Source: Pseudo-nitzschia pungens
Taxonomy: Eukaryota; Bacillariophyta; Bacillariophyceae; Bacillariales; Bacillariaceae
DNA: 64,000 nucleotides
NCBI GenBank assembly: GCA_037355855.1
Contig: CM074765.1
Coordinates: 1,178,001 to 1,242,000, forward strand
Direction of reading: 5' to 3'
The notes beneath the pieces are model-generated. The model worked only from the letters and a program-made list of their open reading frames with translations, searched no databases and had not been told where the DNA came from. A program made the position numbers and the translations under genes. Shown in pieces: positions 52,830 to 62,762 of the stretch (position 1 is the first letter of the stretch; every line of letters begins with the position of its first letter).

Positions 52830-53804
52830 ATGATGAGACACACCTACCCCGCCAAAAAACCCTCGATCGCCGTGACCATCGCCAGAGCCACCGCCATTGT
52901 CGCTGCCGCTGCCGCTGCCCTGCTCGCGGCACCTCCCGTCGCAGCCTACTCCGTCGCCGGAAAGACCGCGCTGGTCACGGGATCTTCCGGCGGGATCGGC
53001 AAGGGCATCGCCCGGGCCCTCGCCGACAAGGGAGCCAGGATCGTCGTCCACTACCACACGCGGGCCGACGAGGCCCGGGCCTTTTCGGAGGAACTCGGAC
53101 CCGAAAAGTGCCTGGGCGTCCTGCACTGCGACTTTCGAAACACGTCGTCGATTCCGGAATTTTTTGAAAGCGTCAAGGATCTGTGTGGAAAGGGAAACGA
53201 TGGCAACGGTGCGACCCTGGACATTCTCGTCAACAACGCCGGAGCCATCACGAAACTGGCGCTGGAGGACGACGACGACGAGCTGACCGTCTGGCAGAAC
53301 ACCCTGGCGGTCAACCTGCACGCGCCCAACCTGCTGAGCAAGCTCTTTGCCCGGCAGTTCTCGGAAGCGGACCACTGCGACGCTTCCGACGCAAGCGCAA
53401 CTACTTCCACATCCACTTCCGGTGGCGTCATTCTCAACGTGGGTTCCATCCACGGAGATCGGTCCAACGAATACATGGGGGCCTACGCGGCCTCCAAGGC
53501 CGGCCTGGAGTCCCTCACCCGGACCATGGCCATCGAATACGGACGCGGCCCGAGGGGCATCCGGGCCAACCTGATTGCCCCCGGGATCGTCCCCGTCGAG
53601 CGGACCGAGGCCTTTTTCGCGGACCACCCGGAGGCCCTCGCCGCGTGGACCGACAAGATCCCCGTCCGAAGGGCCGGAACGGTGGAACAAATCGCGGAGG
53701 CCTCCCTGGCCATGATCGAAAACGACTGGGTGACGGGAGCGGTCTGGCAGATCGACGGCGGCATGATGGCGCGGGCCAACATGCCGCGACGGGACCGCCC
53801 GTAG
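52830..53804 (+). CDS. Short-chain dehydrogenase/reductase with N-terminal signal
   Basis: 324 aa. A hydrophobic Ala-rich N-terminus (AVTIARATAIVAAAAAALLA) ends in PPVAAY and suggests a signal peptide or organelle targeting. The NAD(P)-binding motif TGSSGGIG is at 50-57, NNAG at 135-138, the catalytic Ser at 206 in NVGSIHGD and Tyr219/Lys223 in YAASK. PGIVPVERTE and DGGMM close the fold. The pattern is that of classical SDRs such as FabG (3-oxoacyl-ACP reductase) or glucose 1-dehydrogenase-like enzymes; the substrate cannot be assigned. An alternative second Met codon (residue 2) makes no difference. The gene is divergent from FPP synthase. Confidence 0.9.
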   Translation: MMRHTYPAKKPSIAVTIARATAIVAAAAAALLAAPPVAAYSVAGKTALVTGSSGGIGKGIARALADKGARIVVHYHTRADEARAFSEELGPEKCLGVLHCDFRNTSSIPEFFESVKDLCGKGNDGNGATLDILVNNAGAITKLALEDDDDELTVWQNTLAVNLHAPNLLSKLFARQFSEADHCDASDASATTSTSTSGGVILNVGSIHGDRSNEYMGAYAASKAGLESLTRTMAIEYGRGPRGIRANLIAPGIVPVERTEAFFADHPEALAAWTDKIPVRRAGTVEQIAEASLAMIENDWVTGAVWQIDGGMMARANMPRRDRP

Positions 53805-53895
53805 GAATCAATCGGAGGAGCCAGCGAGCGAGCGAGCGAACGAGCGATCCCGAGGAACGCAATCCACCCGCACCGGAGCCATTCCCCACAACAAA

Positions 53896-53925
53896 GCACG
53901 CACGCACGCACGCACGCACGCACAA
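53896..53925. repeat. (CGCA)n microsatellite
   Basis: Seven or so CGCA units followed by AAAC units, just downstream of the SDR gene. A second tract of the same unit is at 54130-54155. Confidence 0.9.
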
Positions 53926-55175
53926 ACAAACAAACAGTGGGTTTGGCCTCGGATCCGGACGGAAGATAGTATCATCCGGGAAGATGGGCATGCTCCTCGA
54001 CGCCCGAATCAATCCATTCCGACTTTGTCCCGGCACTTGCGCCGTTCCCCCGTCTCCAGAGTGCGCTACCGTTTGTACGGTGCCGCATCGCGGCATTCCG
54101 CACTGTTTCGCGGCCGCCTCCACCGAGTACGCACGCACGCACGCACGCACGCACAAATGTATCATGCATTGTTTGCTGCGACTTGTTCGTTGCACGACCT
54201 TGGCCATCTCGGGCGAATCAACCCATCGATCCACCCATCCATCCATTAATCAACGATGGGTGCTCGCGGTGTTGTGTGTCGCAACGTTGTGGCTTGCTGT
54301 TGTTCTTTCGATCGGTTTGATTGAATTCAATGATTCCCCCTGCTGCATTCCGGCGACCATCCTCCTCCTCCTCATCATCATCGTCTCTCAACCCAAGACG
54401 AATGTAAACATAAGTAATAATGATAGTAATGATAATCAAAGGTTGTCCCTCCAGAACAGATTTGCACACACTAAATACTTGCTCTCATATTGCCACTGCT
54501 ATTGCTGATTCTTGGAGTCCCCCTCAGTGAAATCGTGGCCTAGTAAGTGAGTTCAGTTCTATGTATCCAAAGAAGGGTTGTACTAGTTGTTTGTTGCTAT
54601 TACTAGCTATTACTAGCAGTATTAGATTGATCAAAATATTTTGTTTTACAGAGTAATGGGTATTGGAACGATACGATGCGATATCTTGGTTTGTCACAAT
54701 GAATTGTAACTGGAGCTGGTAAAGCCAATCGAGTCTCTGTCTGAGAACTACTACTAGTAGTAGTAGTAGTAAGGTTACTGGCGCTGTTGGTCAACCTAAA
54801 CACAAAAGGCATCCAAATCATTCCATTTCTTCTTATCATAGTACATGTGTTGGCATATTCGACTCATCGTCGCATGCCACTGCTGGTTGGAACTCTGCGC
54901 ATTGGATTCGAAAGCAAAGAAGCTTGATACCGTACTACTAGTATCGAATCATATACTACTATCATACTTTTATTAAAATAAATGAGTGTTACGGTATCTT
55001 TGAATAAGTTACGTGTAATTACTACTCGTATTTTTATTTTTTCAAAACTGCTTCATTCATGAAAAATCTATGGCCCGAGATCGAGGGGAGAAGCATGCTC
55101 GGCACGCGCCACAAAACATTGATTTGATATCCTTCGTTCGTTCGTCCTCTCTCTGGTGCTTTCAAAAATTGAAGA

Positions 55176-55270
55176 TACTACAAAATTCGTAACAGCTGTC
55201 CGTTGGTTCTACGCACCTATGTACTAATTTCTACGTTGACTGGAGGACATCTGTTAGGAATTTCGTAGTA
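55176..55270. repeat. 95-bp hairpin family copy, 31 kb from the main cluster
   Basis: TACTACAAAATTCGTAACAG at the left and TGTTAGGAATTTCGTAGTA at the right. The loop contains GTACTAATTTCTAC. Exactly 95 bp, but the arms carry several changes. Confidence 0.8.
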
Positions 55271-55353
55271 CTACACGTTCAAGCAAGGCTCTACGGTGCA
55301 TTGATTGAAAGACTCTGACAGGAATCGATCAAAAAGCACTTTCCCTCCGATCG

Positions 55354-55391
55354 AACCAAACCAAACCAAACCAAACCAAACCAAACCAAAA
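55354..55391. repeat. (AACCA)n repeat in the leader of the next gene
   Basis: About seven perfect pentanucleotide units 40-75 bp upstream of the ATG at 55430, followed by a CA-rich leader. Probably part of the 5' untranslated region. Confidence 0.85.
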
Positions 55392-55429
55392 CACAATCAA
55401 CCACAACAGAACACAACACAACACAACAA

Positions 55430-56131
55430 ATGACATTCCTCGACACCCGCGTGTGCGGTTGCTGCTTCGGGTCGGCCACCACCACCCTCGGCGACGTCTT
55501 CAAGCTGATCGTGCCGGTGGGATGGAGCGCGGTTGCGCTCATGGCCTGCCTCGCCTACCTGCTGTCGCCCCTGTCGCGGGGCGATTCCCCGCGGTGGGGA
55601 AGCGCGGCCCTCGTGGCCCTGAGCGCGGTGGCCGGAATCGGCCTGTCGGTCGCCGTCTACAGCTTTCACCGCAAGACGTCGTCCTTTGCCCTGGAAGACA
55701 CCTACGCGGCCGGGGACGAGAACGAGAACGAGGAAAAGGAACGAACCGGAAACGATCGCGCGGACGAACCGCCGGCGGAATCGGAACTGGAACTGGAACC
55801 GGAACCGGAAACCGCGCCTTCCGCCGTGTTTTCGTCGAGACAGCGGCAGAGGGCGAGAACGCTGCGGATCCACGCTTGTTTGTCGCTGGGATTTTCCCTC
55901 CTGTCGACGGTCCTGGCCGTGTTTTTCGGTGTCTTCGCTTCCGATCTGGGCAGGTGCGCCCACGAAACGTGCGGAGCCGATGTCGGCTGGATCTGCATCA
56001 CGCTCGGGGTGTCCTCCTCGTGGATGGGCGTGACCCATCTCGGATACAGAGACCTGCGGCGGCGGTCCGCAAAGAGCGCAACAACACCCGGCGGGAGCGA
56101 CGGCGACGAGGAAGGTCCGGAAGTGCCCTAG
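55430..56131 (+). CDS. Four-span membrane protein of unknown function, 233 aa
   Basis: Hydrophobic segments at about 22-46, 57-77, 148-170 and 182-202 are arranged as two pairs. A long acidic, Glu-rich linker (about 84-130, with ELELEPEPE) separates them. The N-terminus has a Cys cluster (VCGCCFG). The C-terminus is basic then acidic. The layout suggests a tetraspan-like protein with the charged linker on the cytoplasmic side, but I recognise no family. The strong G/C bias at third codon positions matches its neighbours and supports the frame. The CA-rich leader before the ATG is also consistent with a real start. Confidence 0.65.
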   Translation: MTFLDTRVCGCCFGSATTTLGDVFKLIVPVGWSAVALMACLAYLLSPLSRGDSPRWGSAALVALSAVAGIGLSVAVYSFHRKTSSFALEDTYAAGDENENEEKERTGNDRADEPPAESELELEPEPETAPSAVFSSRQRQRARTLRIHACLSLGFSLLSTVLAVFFGVFASDLGRCAHETCGADVGWICITLGVSSSWMGVTHLGYRDLRRRSAKSATTPGGSDGDEEGPEVP

Positions 56132-57076
56132 CGAACAACGAGATCCGAGTCCACGCGACGGAATTCGGGACGCACTTGTTCCGAGGCAGCGTTAGGGGTT
56201 CGGTCGCGCCGATCGGAATGGTGTTCTCAGCGCGCCCAACTGGTATTTCCTGACCTGCTACATCCAACCGACGAAAGAAAAGAAATCGGAAAGCGGTCCG
56301 ATCGAATCGAATCCGGTGGCGCGCCTCGTTCGATCGGTTCCGACCGCGGAAGAGAGCGGAAATTCGTTCGAATGCGAGCGCGAGCGCGAGCGTTTTTGAC
56401 ATTGCAAAGAGCGCGGGCGCGTCTCCGAAGGCTCCGGAAGCTTCCGCGTCACCGTCGTCTCGGGATGGACGCGACCGTCCCGTCGGACGATGCTTTGTCG
56501 TTTGGTTGGCGAGCGCTGGTTTGTAACTTGGTTGGGGTCCTACCTGTCCTATAGAAAAGAATCCCAGTAGAAACTGCAACTTCTAGCTGGGTTGTCATAC
56601 ACGGGAATGTTGCAGAAATCATTTTTCGAGTTACTACCGGGTAGTTGTCTGGTTCAAAGTGCAACCATGCGATGTTATAGAATTCTTTCGATGTTTTTAA
56701 AAATAGAAATAAAAATAATTTCCTATAGCACCCGCAATCCAACCACGGGATTGAAAAAAATGAGTCCTCCTACGTGCTAGTCTTCGTTCCGCTTGAGAGA
56801 TCATTGACTCTCTGTGCCTGTCCCAACAAATAATAATAGTAGTAGTGCAGTAAGAATCATCACAATCGGACACAGCTTGTACTACGGTAGAGTCGAATAG
56901 ATCCTAACCTACCGTACCGATACAACAATCATCGCAAGCCAGAGGCAAAGGCAGCTAGTAGCGACCGACAACGAATCGCAGCGCGAATCGAATCAATCGA
57001 GTCTCTTGCACGGCGATACCGGTACGCCCCGGCGGCGCAACACCGAATCGAATCATCGCCAACTTTCCTCCCGACC
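56132..57076. other. Intergenic DNA, nothing recognised
   Basis: The first 430 bases are GC-rich and open in several frames, but the peptides are Arg-rich shadows. A sharp drop in GC follows at about 56560. No RNA gene was found. Confidence 0.5.
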
Positions 57077-57490
57077 ATGACCGACGGCGGCAGCGGCAGC
57101 AGCAGCAGCGGCAGCGGCAGCGGTAGCAGCAACCCCGGCACTGCGCACACGCACACGCACGCGCAAACGCACCGCGTCGTCTGCGTGGAAGCTCCGATTC
57201 GTTCGCCCCCCCCGACCGGCATCATCGCCATGGTCATCGGGGCGTTCCTGGTCTTGCACACCCCGGCTTGGATCCTGCTGGTCTCGTACCGGGACGCGAT
57301 CGGGTCGCCGAAGGATTCCGAATCGTCCGCCACCGCCACCGTCACCGTCTCGACGCACCTCCTCCGTTGCCTCTCGCGGTGGCTCCTGGAATTCACTCCG
57401 TGGCTGGCGAACGCTCTGCTGTCCATCTTTTTGGGAGGCCTCTTTTTGTACATGGGACTCGCCTCGCTTCGTGGGAGCGACCGCCGATGA
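57077..57490 (+). CDS. Small two-span membrane protein, 137 aa
   Basis: A Gly/Ser-rich start encoded by an AGC repeat and a His/Thr run (THTHAQTH) lead into RVVCVEAPIR. Two hydrophobic segments follow, GIIAMVIGAFLVLHTPAWILLV (about 48-69) and WLANALLSIFLGGLFLYMGL (about 108-128). The minus strand is also open here (56929-57603), but its product is Arg-rich and low-complexity, so the plus frame is preferred. I recognise no family. Confidence 0.5.
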   Translation: MTDGGSGSSSSGSGSGSSNPGTAHTHTHAQTHRVVCVEAPIRSPPPTGIIAMVIGAFLVLHTPAWILLVSYRDAIGSPKDSESSATATVTVSTHLLRCLSRWLLEFTPWLANALLSIFLGGLFLYMGLASLRGSDRR

Positions 57491-58446
57491 ACGGAGCGAG
57501 CGGCGAGCAACGCGCGACAGCGGCCGCCGATGGATTCCTTGCGGCTGCGGGCCGGAAGAGAGACCGCCCCCGATGGGATTCGCCGCAAACTCGGGCTGCT
57601 CACTCACTCACTCACTCACCGACTCGCTCGCGTCAAGTGGAGGCCGGTAGGATGCCGGTGCTCTCTGATGAATCATCAATGCGTTGCTGTGCTGTGCTTT
57701 TCTTTTCCGTGCAGCACACAGACAATCATCGATGCTCGAAACAATCGGTACGACACGGCATTGATAGTATTGCATTGCACTCAATGTTGAATGAGCTCTG
57801 TCCGGTCCGCTGTACCATATATCGATCGAGATCTTTCGGAACGATGAGATGATGTTTGCTTGTCTCCTTCGCAACCAATTCTGCGCGGAAAACAACGCAA
57901 GTCTGCTAGTATAAACTTCGCTAGAACCAAACATAGCGGAAGAAATTGGAACGGAAGGTACACCTTGCGTCGACGAGGTAGAAGTTGCATAGTTAAAAAA
58001 TTAGCTAGTAGCATCTGCTGTTCGTTAGTACTGAACTAGTTAGCTTCCATTCCGTTCTCACGGCCCGGTTGCGTGCTTCGGTTTGTGTCTGTATCATACT
58101 GTACCTATAATATTTTACGGGCTCCCTTTCGAGTTCATTTCGGAAGGTCGCGTTGATTTGCTGACCTGATGGTCATCCAATGGTGCCAGGTAAGTACCGT
58201 GAGAACGAACCGTCGAGTGATTGATTCACCTCGGCCTTGCCAAAAACACTCCTTTCGATACTCCGCGTAGGTACGTACTGTGACAATAAAGGATCAAAAG
58301 TCACTACCAAAAAAAGTCGCCCCTCCAAGTGCCCCGAGCGCGCATCGAACCATCCGTGCCGTACCTACGTGCTCGATCATTCCTTTCCGGGAGTTCGCGC
58401 CCGCGCTTTCGTGACGACACGACACGAATCCACTCGTGTTCGGGTC
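57491..58446. other. Intergenic DNA, nothing recognised
   Basis: The spacer between convergent genes. Contains a (CACT)n run at about 57601-57620 and no supportable gene. A long plus-strand frame starting at 58237 is a shadow of the HAT/TPR gene. Confidence 0.55.
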
Positions 58447-61400
58447 TCAATCTTGTTTCGACGCCGCGGTGTCGTTCAGTATGGATTCGATGCTGATCAT
58501 GTCCCCAACGATTCCTTCGCCGTTCAAGTCTTCGATCGTAGACATGTTGCTCGCGGGGTTGTTCTTCAATGCATCCACCAGATCGATTTCATCCTCGTCG
58601 TCGTTTCCAATCTTCTCGGAGAGGACTCCTCTCCTCGATCGCTGCGTGAAGGATTGTCGCTGGTTTTGCTGTTTGCTGCGATCGACAAAAAAGGAAGACA
58701 CGGGACGGTTTCGAAGCTTTGCCTCGAGGGCTTCGTCCGACCGGGGAGCGGGTTCCATGACGTTGTTGTTGAAGATCTCATTGGCTCGCTTGTTGAGCCT
58801 CGAGAGAGCCTCGAGGTTGCAGATTCGGGCCTCGAGTTCGGCGAGCGAGTGGTACAGCGGAGCGTGCATGGGATTGGAATCAATGCCCTCTTCGTAGACC
58901 TCGCGAGCTTCGTTTATCTTGCCCTTTCCGAGAAGACGATCCCCCAGTTTTCGGTAGAGGGGACCGTTGTCGGGATCGCACTCGATTCCCCGACGCAAGA
59001 GCAAATCGGCCAGGCCATCGTTCCCATCCTCTTCTTCGACCTGGGCGGCAATCATCCACCCGCGGCCGTTGCGCTTGTTTCTTGTCAAGGCGTCCGAGAT
59101 GAGCTTGCGGGCCTTTTCGAGGTTGCCCTCCCGCATTTCGAGGGTCGCCCAGCCCTGGTAGAGGGCATCGTGGCGGTTCTTGGCTTTTTTCAATCCTCCG
59201 GTGAACAGTGTTCGTGCGTTCGAGATATTGTCCTGCCGTATCTCCAGCATGGCATAGCCATGCCACAGAGATCCGTGCCACGGTGCTTTCTTGATGCCCT
59301 TCTGGAACAGAGCAGAGGCCCGGTTGAAGTGACCGGCCTTGGTTTCCATAACACCCCATGCTTGCCATGCCTGGGCATGTTTTTCGTCGGCCAAAACACT
59401 TCGTTCAAAGAGACTCCTGGCCGCGTCCTCCTTGCCAAGGCGCATTTCGCTTAGGGCGGCGCCCAGAAGGAGCTGGGATGAGTTTCCACATCGTTCCAGG
59501 CCTTCTTCAAATATGGAGAGGGCAGAGGCAGGCTTGTTCGAATTCAATTCGAGCATTCCCAGAGTGTGCGACAAAAACGCGGCTCGATCGCGATTGGGAT
59601 TGTCTGAGGAAATGGTATCCTGCAGCTGTCGTACCTTTTCGAGACCTTCGTAAAGGATGCTTCGTGCCTTACCGACGTTTCCAACGGAGATTTCCAGCAT
59701 ACCGTAACCATGATATATTGATGCGGCATCGGAACAATTTGCATGAGTTCCACGGTCGAAAACTAACCGTGCCTCCTCGATGTTTCCTCGTCGGGCTTCG
59801 GCATTGCCGTAAGCATTGTAAGCAGGACCATTTCGGGGATCGAGTAAAAGAGCCTCTTCGAAGAGACCACGAATCAATGTGAAATTAGCCACCTGGAGGA
59901 CATGCTTCTTGTCAATGGATGTTTCGGTTGACGTAGTGGTGGGGTATCGTGGATGTTTGAGTTCGAGCAGAGCAAAGGCCACTAGTGTTGGTGCCGATGG
60001 CTCCAGGCGCAAGCTTTCCTGGTACATCTCTCGAGCCCGGGCGTAATTTCCGAGCCGCTCTTCTACTTTCCCTGCTGCAGTGAACAGGTTGTGATCAAAA
60101 GGGTATAGATCCATTCCCTTCCGAAGCACTTCTTGTGCCTCTTGAAATCGCTGCCGTTTGACCTCCAGAGTCGCCAATGCATTGAAAACCCGACCGTCGT
60201 CGTTGGTGGTGACATCCGCATCTGTTAATTCTGGTTCACCGGTCTTGTTCTTCACTTTCTTAGACTCCACTCCGCGTTGGTGAAGCTGATTGCAAATTGT
60301 TGCCAATCGTTTTGCGGTTTGAATATTTGCTTCTTCTGTAGTATTATGTCGAACGTACGGGGATTTCTTGGCTGGTCGAGGAGACTTGTCTCGAGATGAC
60401 ATCCCTGCCGAGGAAGAATCTCCAGCCTGTATGCGCCCTTCAAGTCGAGCAAGGGCCACGTTGGCCAGACTTGACGTCGGAGAGATAGATAAGGCTTTGC
60501 GAAGCAAACTTCGCGCTTTCCGGAGGTTCGCAAAATGCCGCTCTTCCAACCACGCTGCCGCTAGGTACACCTCAACGCGATCCTTCTCATTTGGCAGATA
60601 ACGCTGTCTCCTGCGCTTACCGTTCACGGCTGGTGAGTTTTTCAGAGGATATTTTTCGATTTTCCCTGTGTGGCGCGAGTACAACCGTCGGGCTTCGGCG
60701 AGTTTTCCAGTCGAAATATAGATTTCGCCAAGGGTACACACCAGAGCGGCCGTGACCTTTGCGTTTCTGGTCTGCAAAACTTGTTTCAAGAGAGAGATTG
60801 CAGCATCGTAATGTCCAAGCTGCTTCTCCATCAAACTATAGGCGTGACAAACGTAGGGATTTACAGGGTCGATCGCTAAGCATTCTTCAAAGAGTTCTCT
60901 CGCTCGACTCATATCACCGAGGGTTTGCTGCTCGTAAATAGCCCAAGCCTGAAGCAAAAAGATGTTACCGGGACAAGCCTGTGTTCCTCTGGCAAACGCT
61001 TCCTGCGCTTTGGTCGGCATTGGTGAGGTTGTCACTGACAATTGTTCTGAAGAAGAGATTGGCCCGCCTTCCCTCCGCGCCAATAATCTGGCAAGTGCAA
61101 GATGAGAATGGGAGTCCTTTGAATCTTTCTGAAGGATCTGCTCCAAGAGGTTCTGAGCTTCCCCCCACCGTCCCTGTCGTTCCATATTCTTTGCTGTTTG
61201 GAACATTATCCGTATCGAATTTCGATTGTCGTGTTGTTGTTGTTGGCTATCTCGTCTGTTGTGATTGTTGGTCTGAGCGGTGTTCGTAGCCGGACGGAAC
61301 ATCGTGGTTGTTGTCGAGTTTTTTGAAATCACTGGTGGGTGTATCTGCGCGCGATTCCTGTTATTGATATAGGCTTTCTTTTGCTTTTGACTGGGCGTTG

Positions 61401-61563
61401 ATGATTGCCCCGGTGAAGACGTGCTGAAGCAAATGTTCCTTTTTTGCCGGGAAATTGTGTGCGATGCCGTGCGGCTGCTCGTTTTCTGTAACGACACAAA
61501 AGCATCAATCATTGGAACAAACCGTACAACAGACAACAAGAAAACGAGACAGAATCCCCGCAT
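58447..61563 (-). CDS. Plastid HAT/TPR-repeat RNA-processing factor (Mbb1/HCF107-like)
   Basis: 1038 aa from Met at 61563. The frame opens at 61689, but this Met gives the signal peptide MRGFCLVFLLSVVRFVPMID followed by AFVSLQ, an A-F plastid motif. A Gln/Asn/Thr-rich linker precedes about 17 half-a-TPR/TPR repeats (about 140-960). Examples are WGEAQNLLEQILQKDSKDSH, ARELFEECLAIDPVNPY, ARSLFERSVLADEKHAQAWQ and HGSLWHGYAMLEIRQDN. This repeat type (W-x-x-x-A-x-x-E with alternating helices) is found in Chlamydomonas MBB1 and Arabidopsis HCF107, which bind and stabilise the 5' ends of chloroplast psbB/psbH RNAs. The same role here is inferred from family and targeting. The C-terminus (DEDEIDLVDALKNNPASNMS) is acidic and unlike the repeats. 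Confidence 0.87.
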   Translation of the reverse strand: MRGFCLVFLLSVVRFVPMIDAFVSLQKTSSRTASHTISRQKRNICFSTSSPGQSSTPSQKQKKAYINNRNRAQIHPPVISKNSTTTTMFRPATNTAQTNNHNRRDSQQQQHDNRNSIRIMFQTAKNMERQGRWGEAQNLLEQILQKDSKDSHSHLALARLLARREGGPISSSEQLSVTTSPMPTKAQEAFARGTQACPGNIFLLQAWAIYEQQTLGDMSRARELFEECLAIDPVNPYVCHAYSLMEKQLGHYDAAISLLKQVLQTRNAKVTAALVCTLGEIYISTGKLAEARRLYSRHTGKIEKYPLKNSPAVNGKRRRQRYLPNEKDRVEVYLAAAWLEERHFANLRKARSLLRKALSISPTSSLANVALARLEGRIQAGDSSSAGMSSRDKSPRPAKKSPYVRHNTTEEANIQTAKRLATICNQLHQRGVESKKVKNKTGEPELTDADVTTNDDGRVFNALATLEVKRQRFQEAQEVLRKGMDLYPFDHNLFTAAGKVEERLGNYARAREMYQESLRLEPSAPTLVAFALLELKHPRYPTTTSTETSIDKKHVLQVANFTLIRGLFEEALLLDPRNGPAYNAYGNAEARRGNIEEARLVFDRGTHANCSDAASIYHGYGMLEISVGNVGKARSILYEGLEKVRQLQDTISSDNPNRDRAAFLSHTLGMLELNSNKPASALSIFEEGLERCGNSSQLLLGAALSEMRLGKEDAARSLFERSVLADEKHAQAWQAWGVMETKAGHFNRASALFQKGIKKAPWHGSLWHGYAMLEIRQDNISNARTLFTGGLKKAKNRHDALYQGWATLEMREGNLEKARKLISDALTRNKRNGRGWMIAAQVEEEDGNDGLADLLLRRGIECDPDNGPLYRKLGDRLLGKGKINEAREVYEEGIDSNPMHAPLYHSLAELEARICNLEALSRLNKRANEIFNNNVMEPAPRSDEALEAKLRNRPVSSFFVDRSKQQNQRQSFTQRSRRGVLSEKIGNDDEDEIDLVDALKNNPASNMSTIEDLNGEGIVGDMISIESILNDTAASKQD

Positions 61564-62762
61564 TGAAATTTTTCTGTTTCTATCATTCGTTCTCGTTCGT
61601 GTTCTTCGTCTCCTTCCAATCCCCCCTAACTCATCTCTGGGAAAGCAATCTATGGACCTTATCCGTTTGCTGTTGTTGTGTTCAAACATCGTTTCAGTCT
61701 ATGGTATGTATATTTTTGTAGGCAAATTTTACACAACCCTTGATCGACAATACGTTGCGATTGTCGATGGGTGCCAAAACTTTCCGAAACGGAGTTATCG
61801 GCAAGAAATGGTTCTCGTTCCTATTAACGCAATATCCTCCCCTTGTCTCTCGCTTCGTACTTCTAATTTTTCTTGAACTTCACTACTCTTTCTGAATATT
61901 GATGGCTTCGAAGGACTTTAACACATCTAGTAGCATCAACGTTTGTGATCTTGATAGGAATCTTTCCGTCGCAAGTGCGGCATGCGATACACCTGAGCAC
62001 TGGATGGTCTCTTCGTTCGTCTCCGGTTGTGATGGGCTTGCCTTGCTTCCTCTAGTACGCACTGCGGCATTTGAATTTGCTGCAAGACCTCAATGGTTTG
62101 TTTTCTTTCTGCAAAAGTGATGGGGAAGAAGCCCTCGAGGGTAGGGACGTAGGCGCACACAAAAACGTCACCCTCGTTGCCGGTAGGTGACGGACAGACA
62201 CACACGTGTAGACGTGTGCAAAGCGTGAGATTTTCTTTGATGAGTGCATGCTTGTTGGTTGCACCGCCGATAGATCACGTCATTTATTTTTCAACAACTC
62301 AAACCCTAATTCTGTATTATGAATTTGGGGAGGGGGATAGAATAAATAAATCTTCGTTCAAATCCGATAGTGAATTATTTTCACAAAATTATGATTCTTT
62401 TTTGATGATACTGAAGCGCGCCCAAAAAGAAACAATGATGTTCACCGCAAAATGGGGTACTTTTTCACGTGCTTTGTACGACTAAAATTCAAGTGAGGTT
62501 ATTGTGACTATCGAGCTAATTGTTAGGGCATTAACGGCACTTGTCACATATCGTACGCACCGGAAGCACGTTCTAGAGTGGCAAAAAATAATACGTAGTA
62601 CTTCAATTGTCCTGTGCGAAGGAACAAACACATGCAGTTAATAGTCTCAAGCATTTTCAAGACACTGGCCGCCCTTGCTTCCCCATCATTCAACAAAAAG
62701 AATTGGAATTGGAATCAAACCCAAACTCGTCAGGAAAAAGATAAGTTGGAAGAGTAGTAGGT
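61564..62762. other. Intergenic DNA between divergent genes, one doubtful ORF
   Basis: An 89-codon minus frame at 61936-62205 has a fairly protein-like stretch (ITFAERKQTIEVLQQIQM), and an overlapping frame also looks coding-like near 61900-62000. A small gene or leader exons cannot be excluded, but no motif or splice pair settles it. The rest is AT-rich with no feature. Confidence 0.35.

Larger units (their letters stand above)
53805..55429. other. Intergenic DNA with several microsatellites and one hairpin copy
   Basis: Contains (GAGC)n at about 53823-53845, (CGCA)n at 53896-53925 followed by (AAAC)n, a second (CGCA)n at 54130-54155, (ATCC)n at 54228-54247, (TAG)n at 54751-54770, a hairpin copy at 55176-55270 and an (AACCA)n leader repeat. 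The long plus-strand frame across 53183-54508 is a shadow that reads through these repeats. Confidence 0.65.

Noticed and set aside
53183..54508. 441-codon plus-strand open frame
   Set aside because: Overlaps the SDR gene in another frame and runs through (CGCA)n and other simple repeats. It has no domain, and its length is an effect of high GC.
56929..57603. 224-codon minus-strand frame overlapping the two-span membrane protein
   Set aside because: Arg/Ser-rich and partly simple repeat (Cys-Val and Leu-Pro runs from microsatellites). The plus frame has two clear membrane segments.
58237..59454. 405-codon plus-strand frame over the HAT/TPR gene
   Set aside because: Antisense shadow of the repeat region. 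The minus strand shows regular TPR-like repeats and a plastid presequence.
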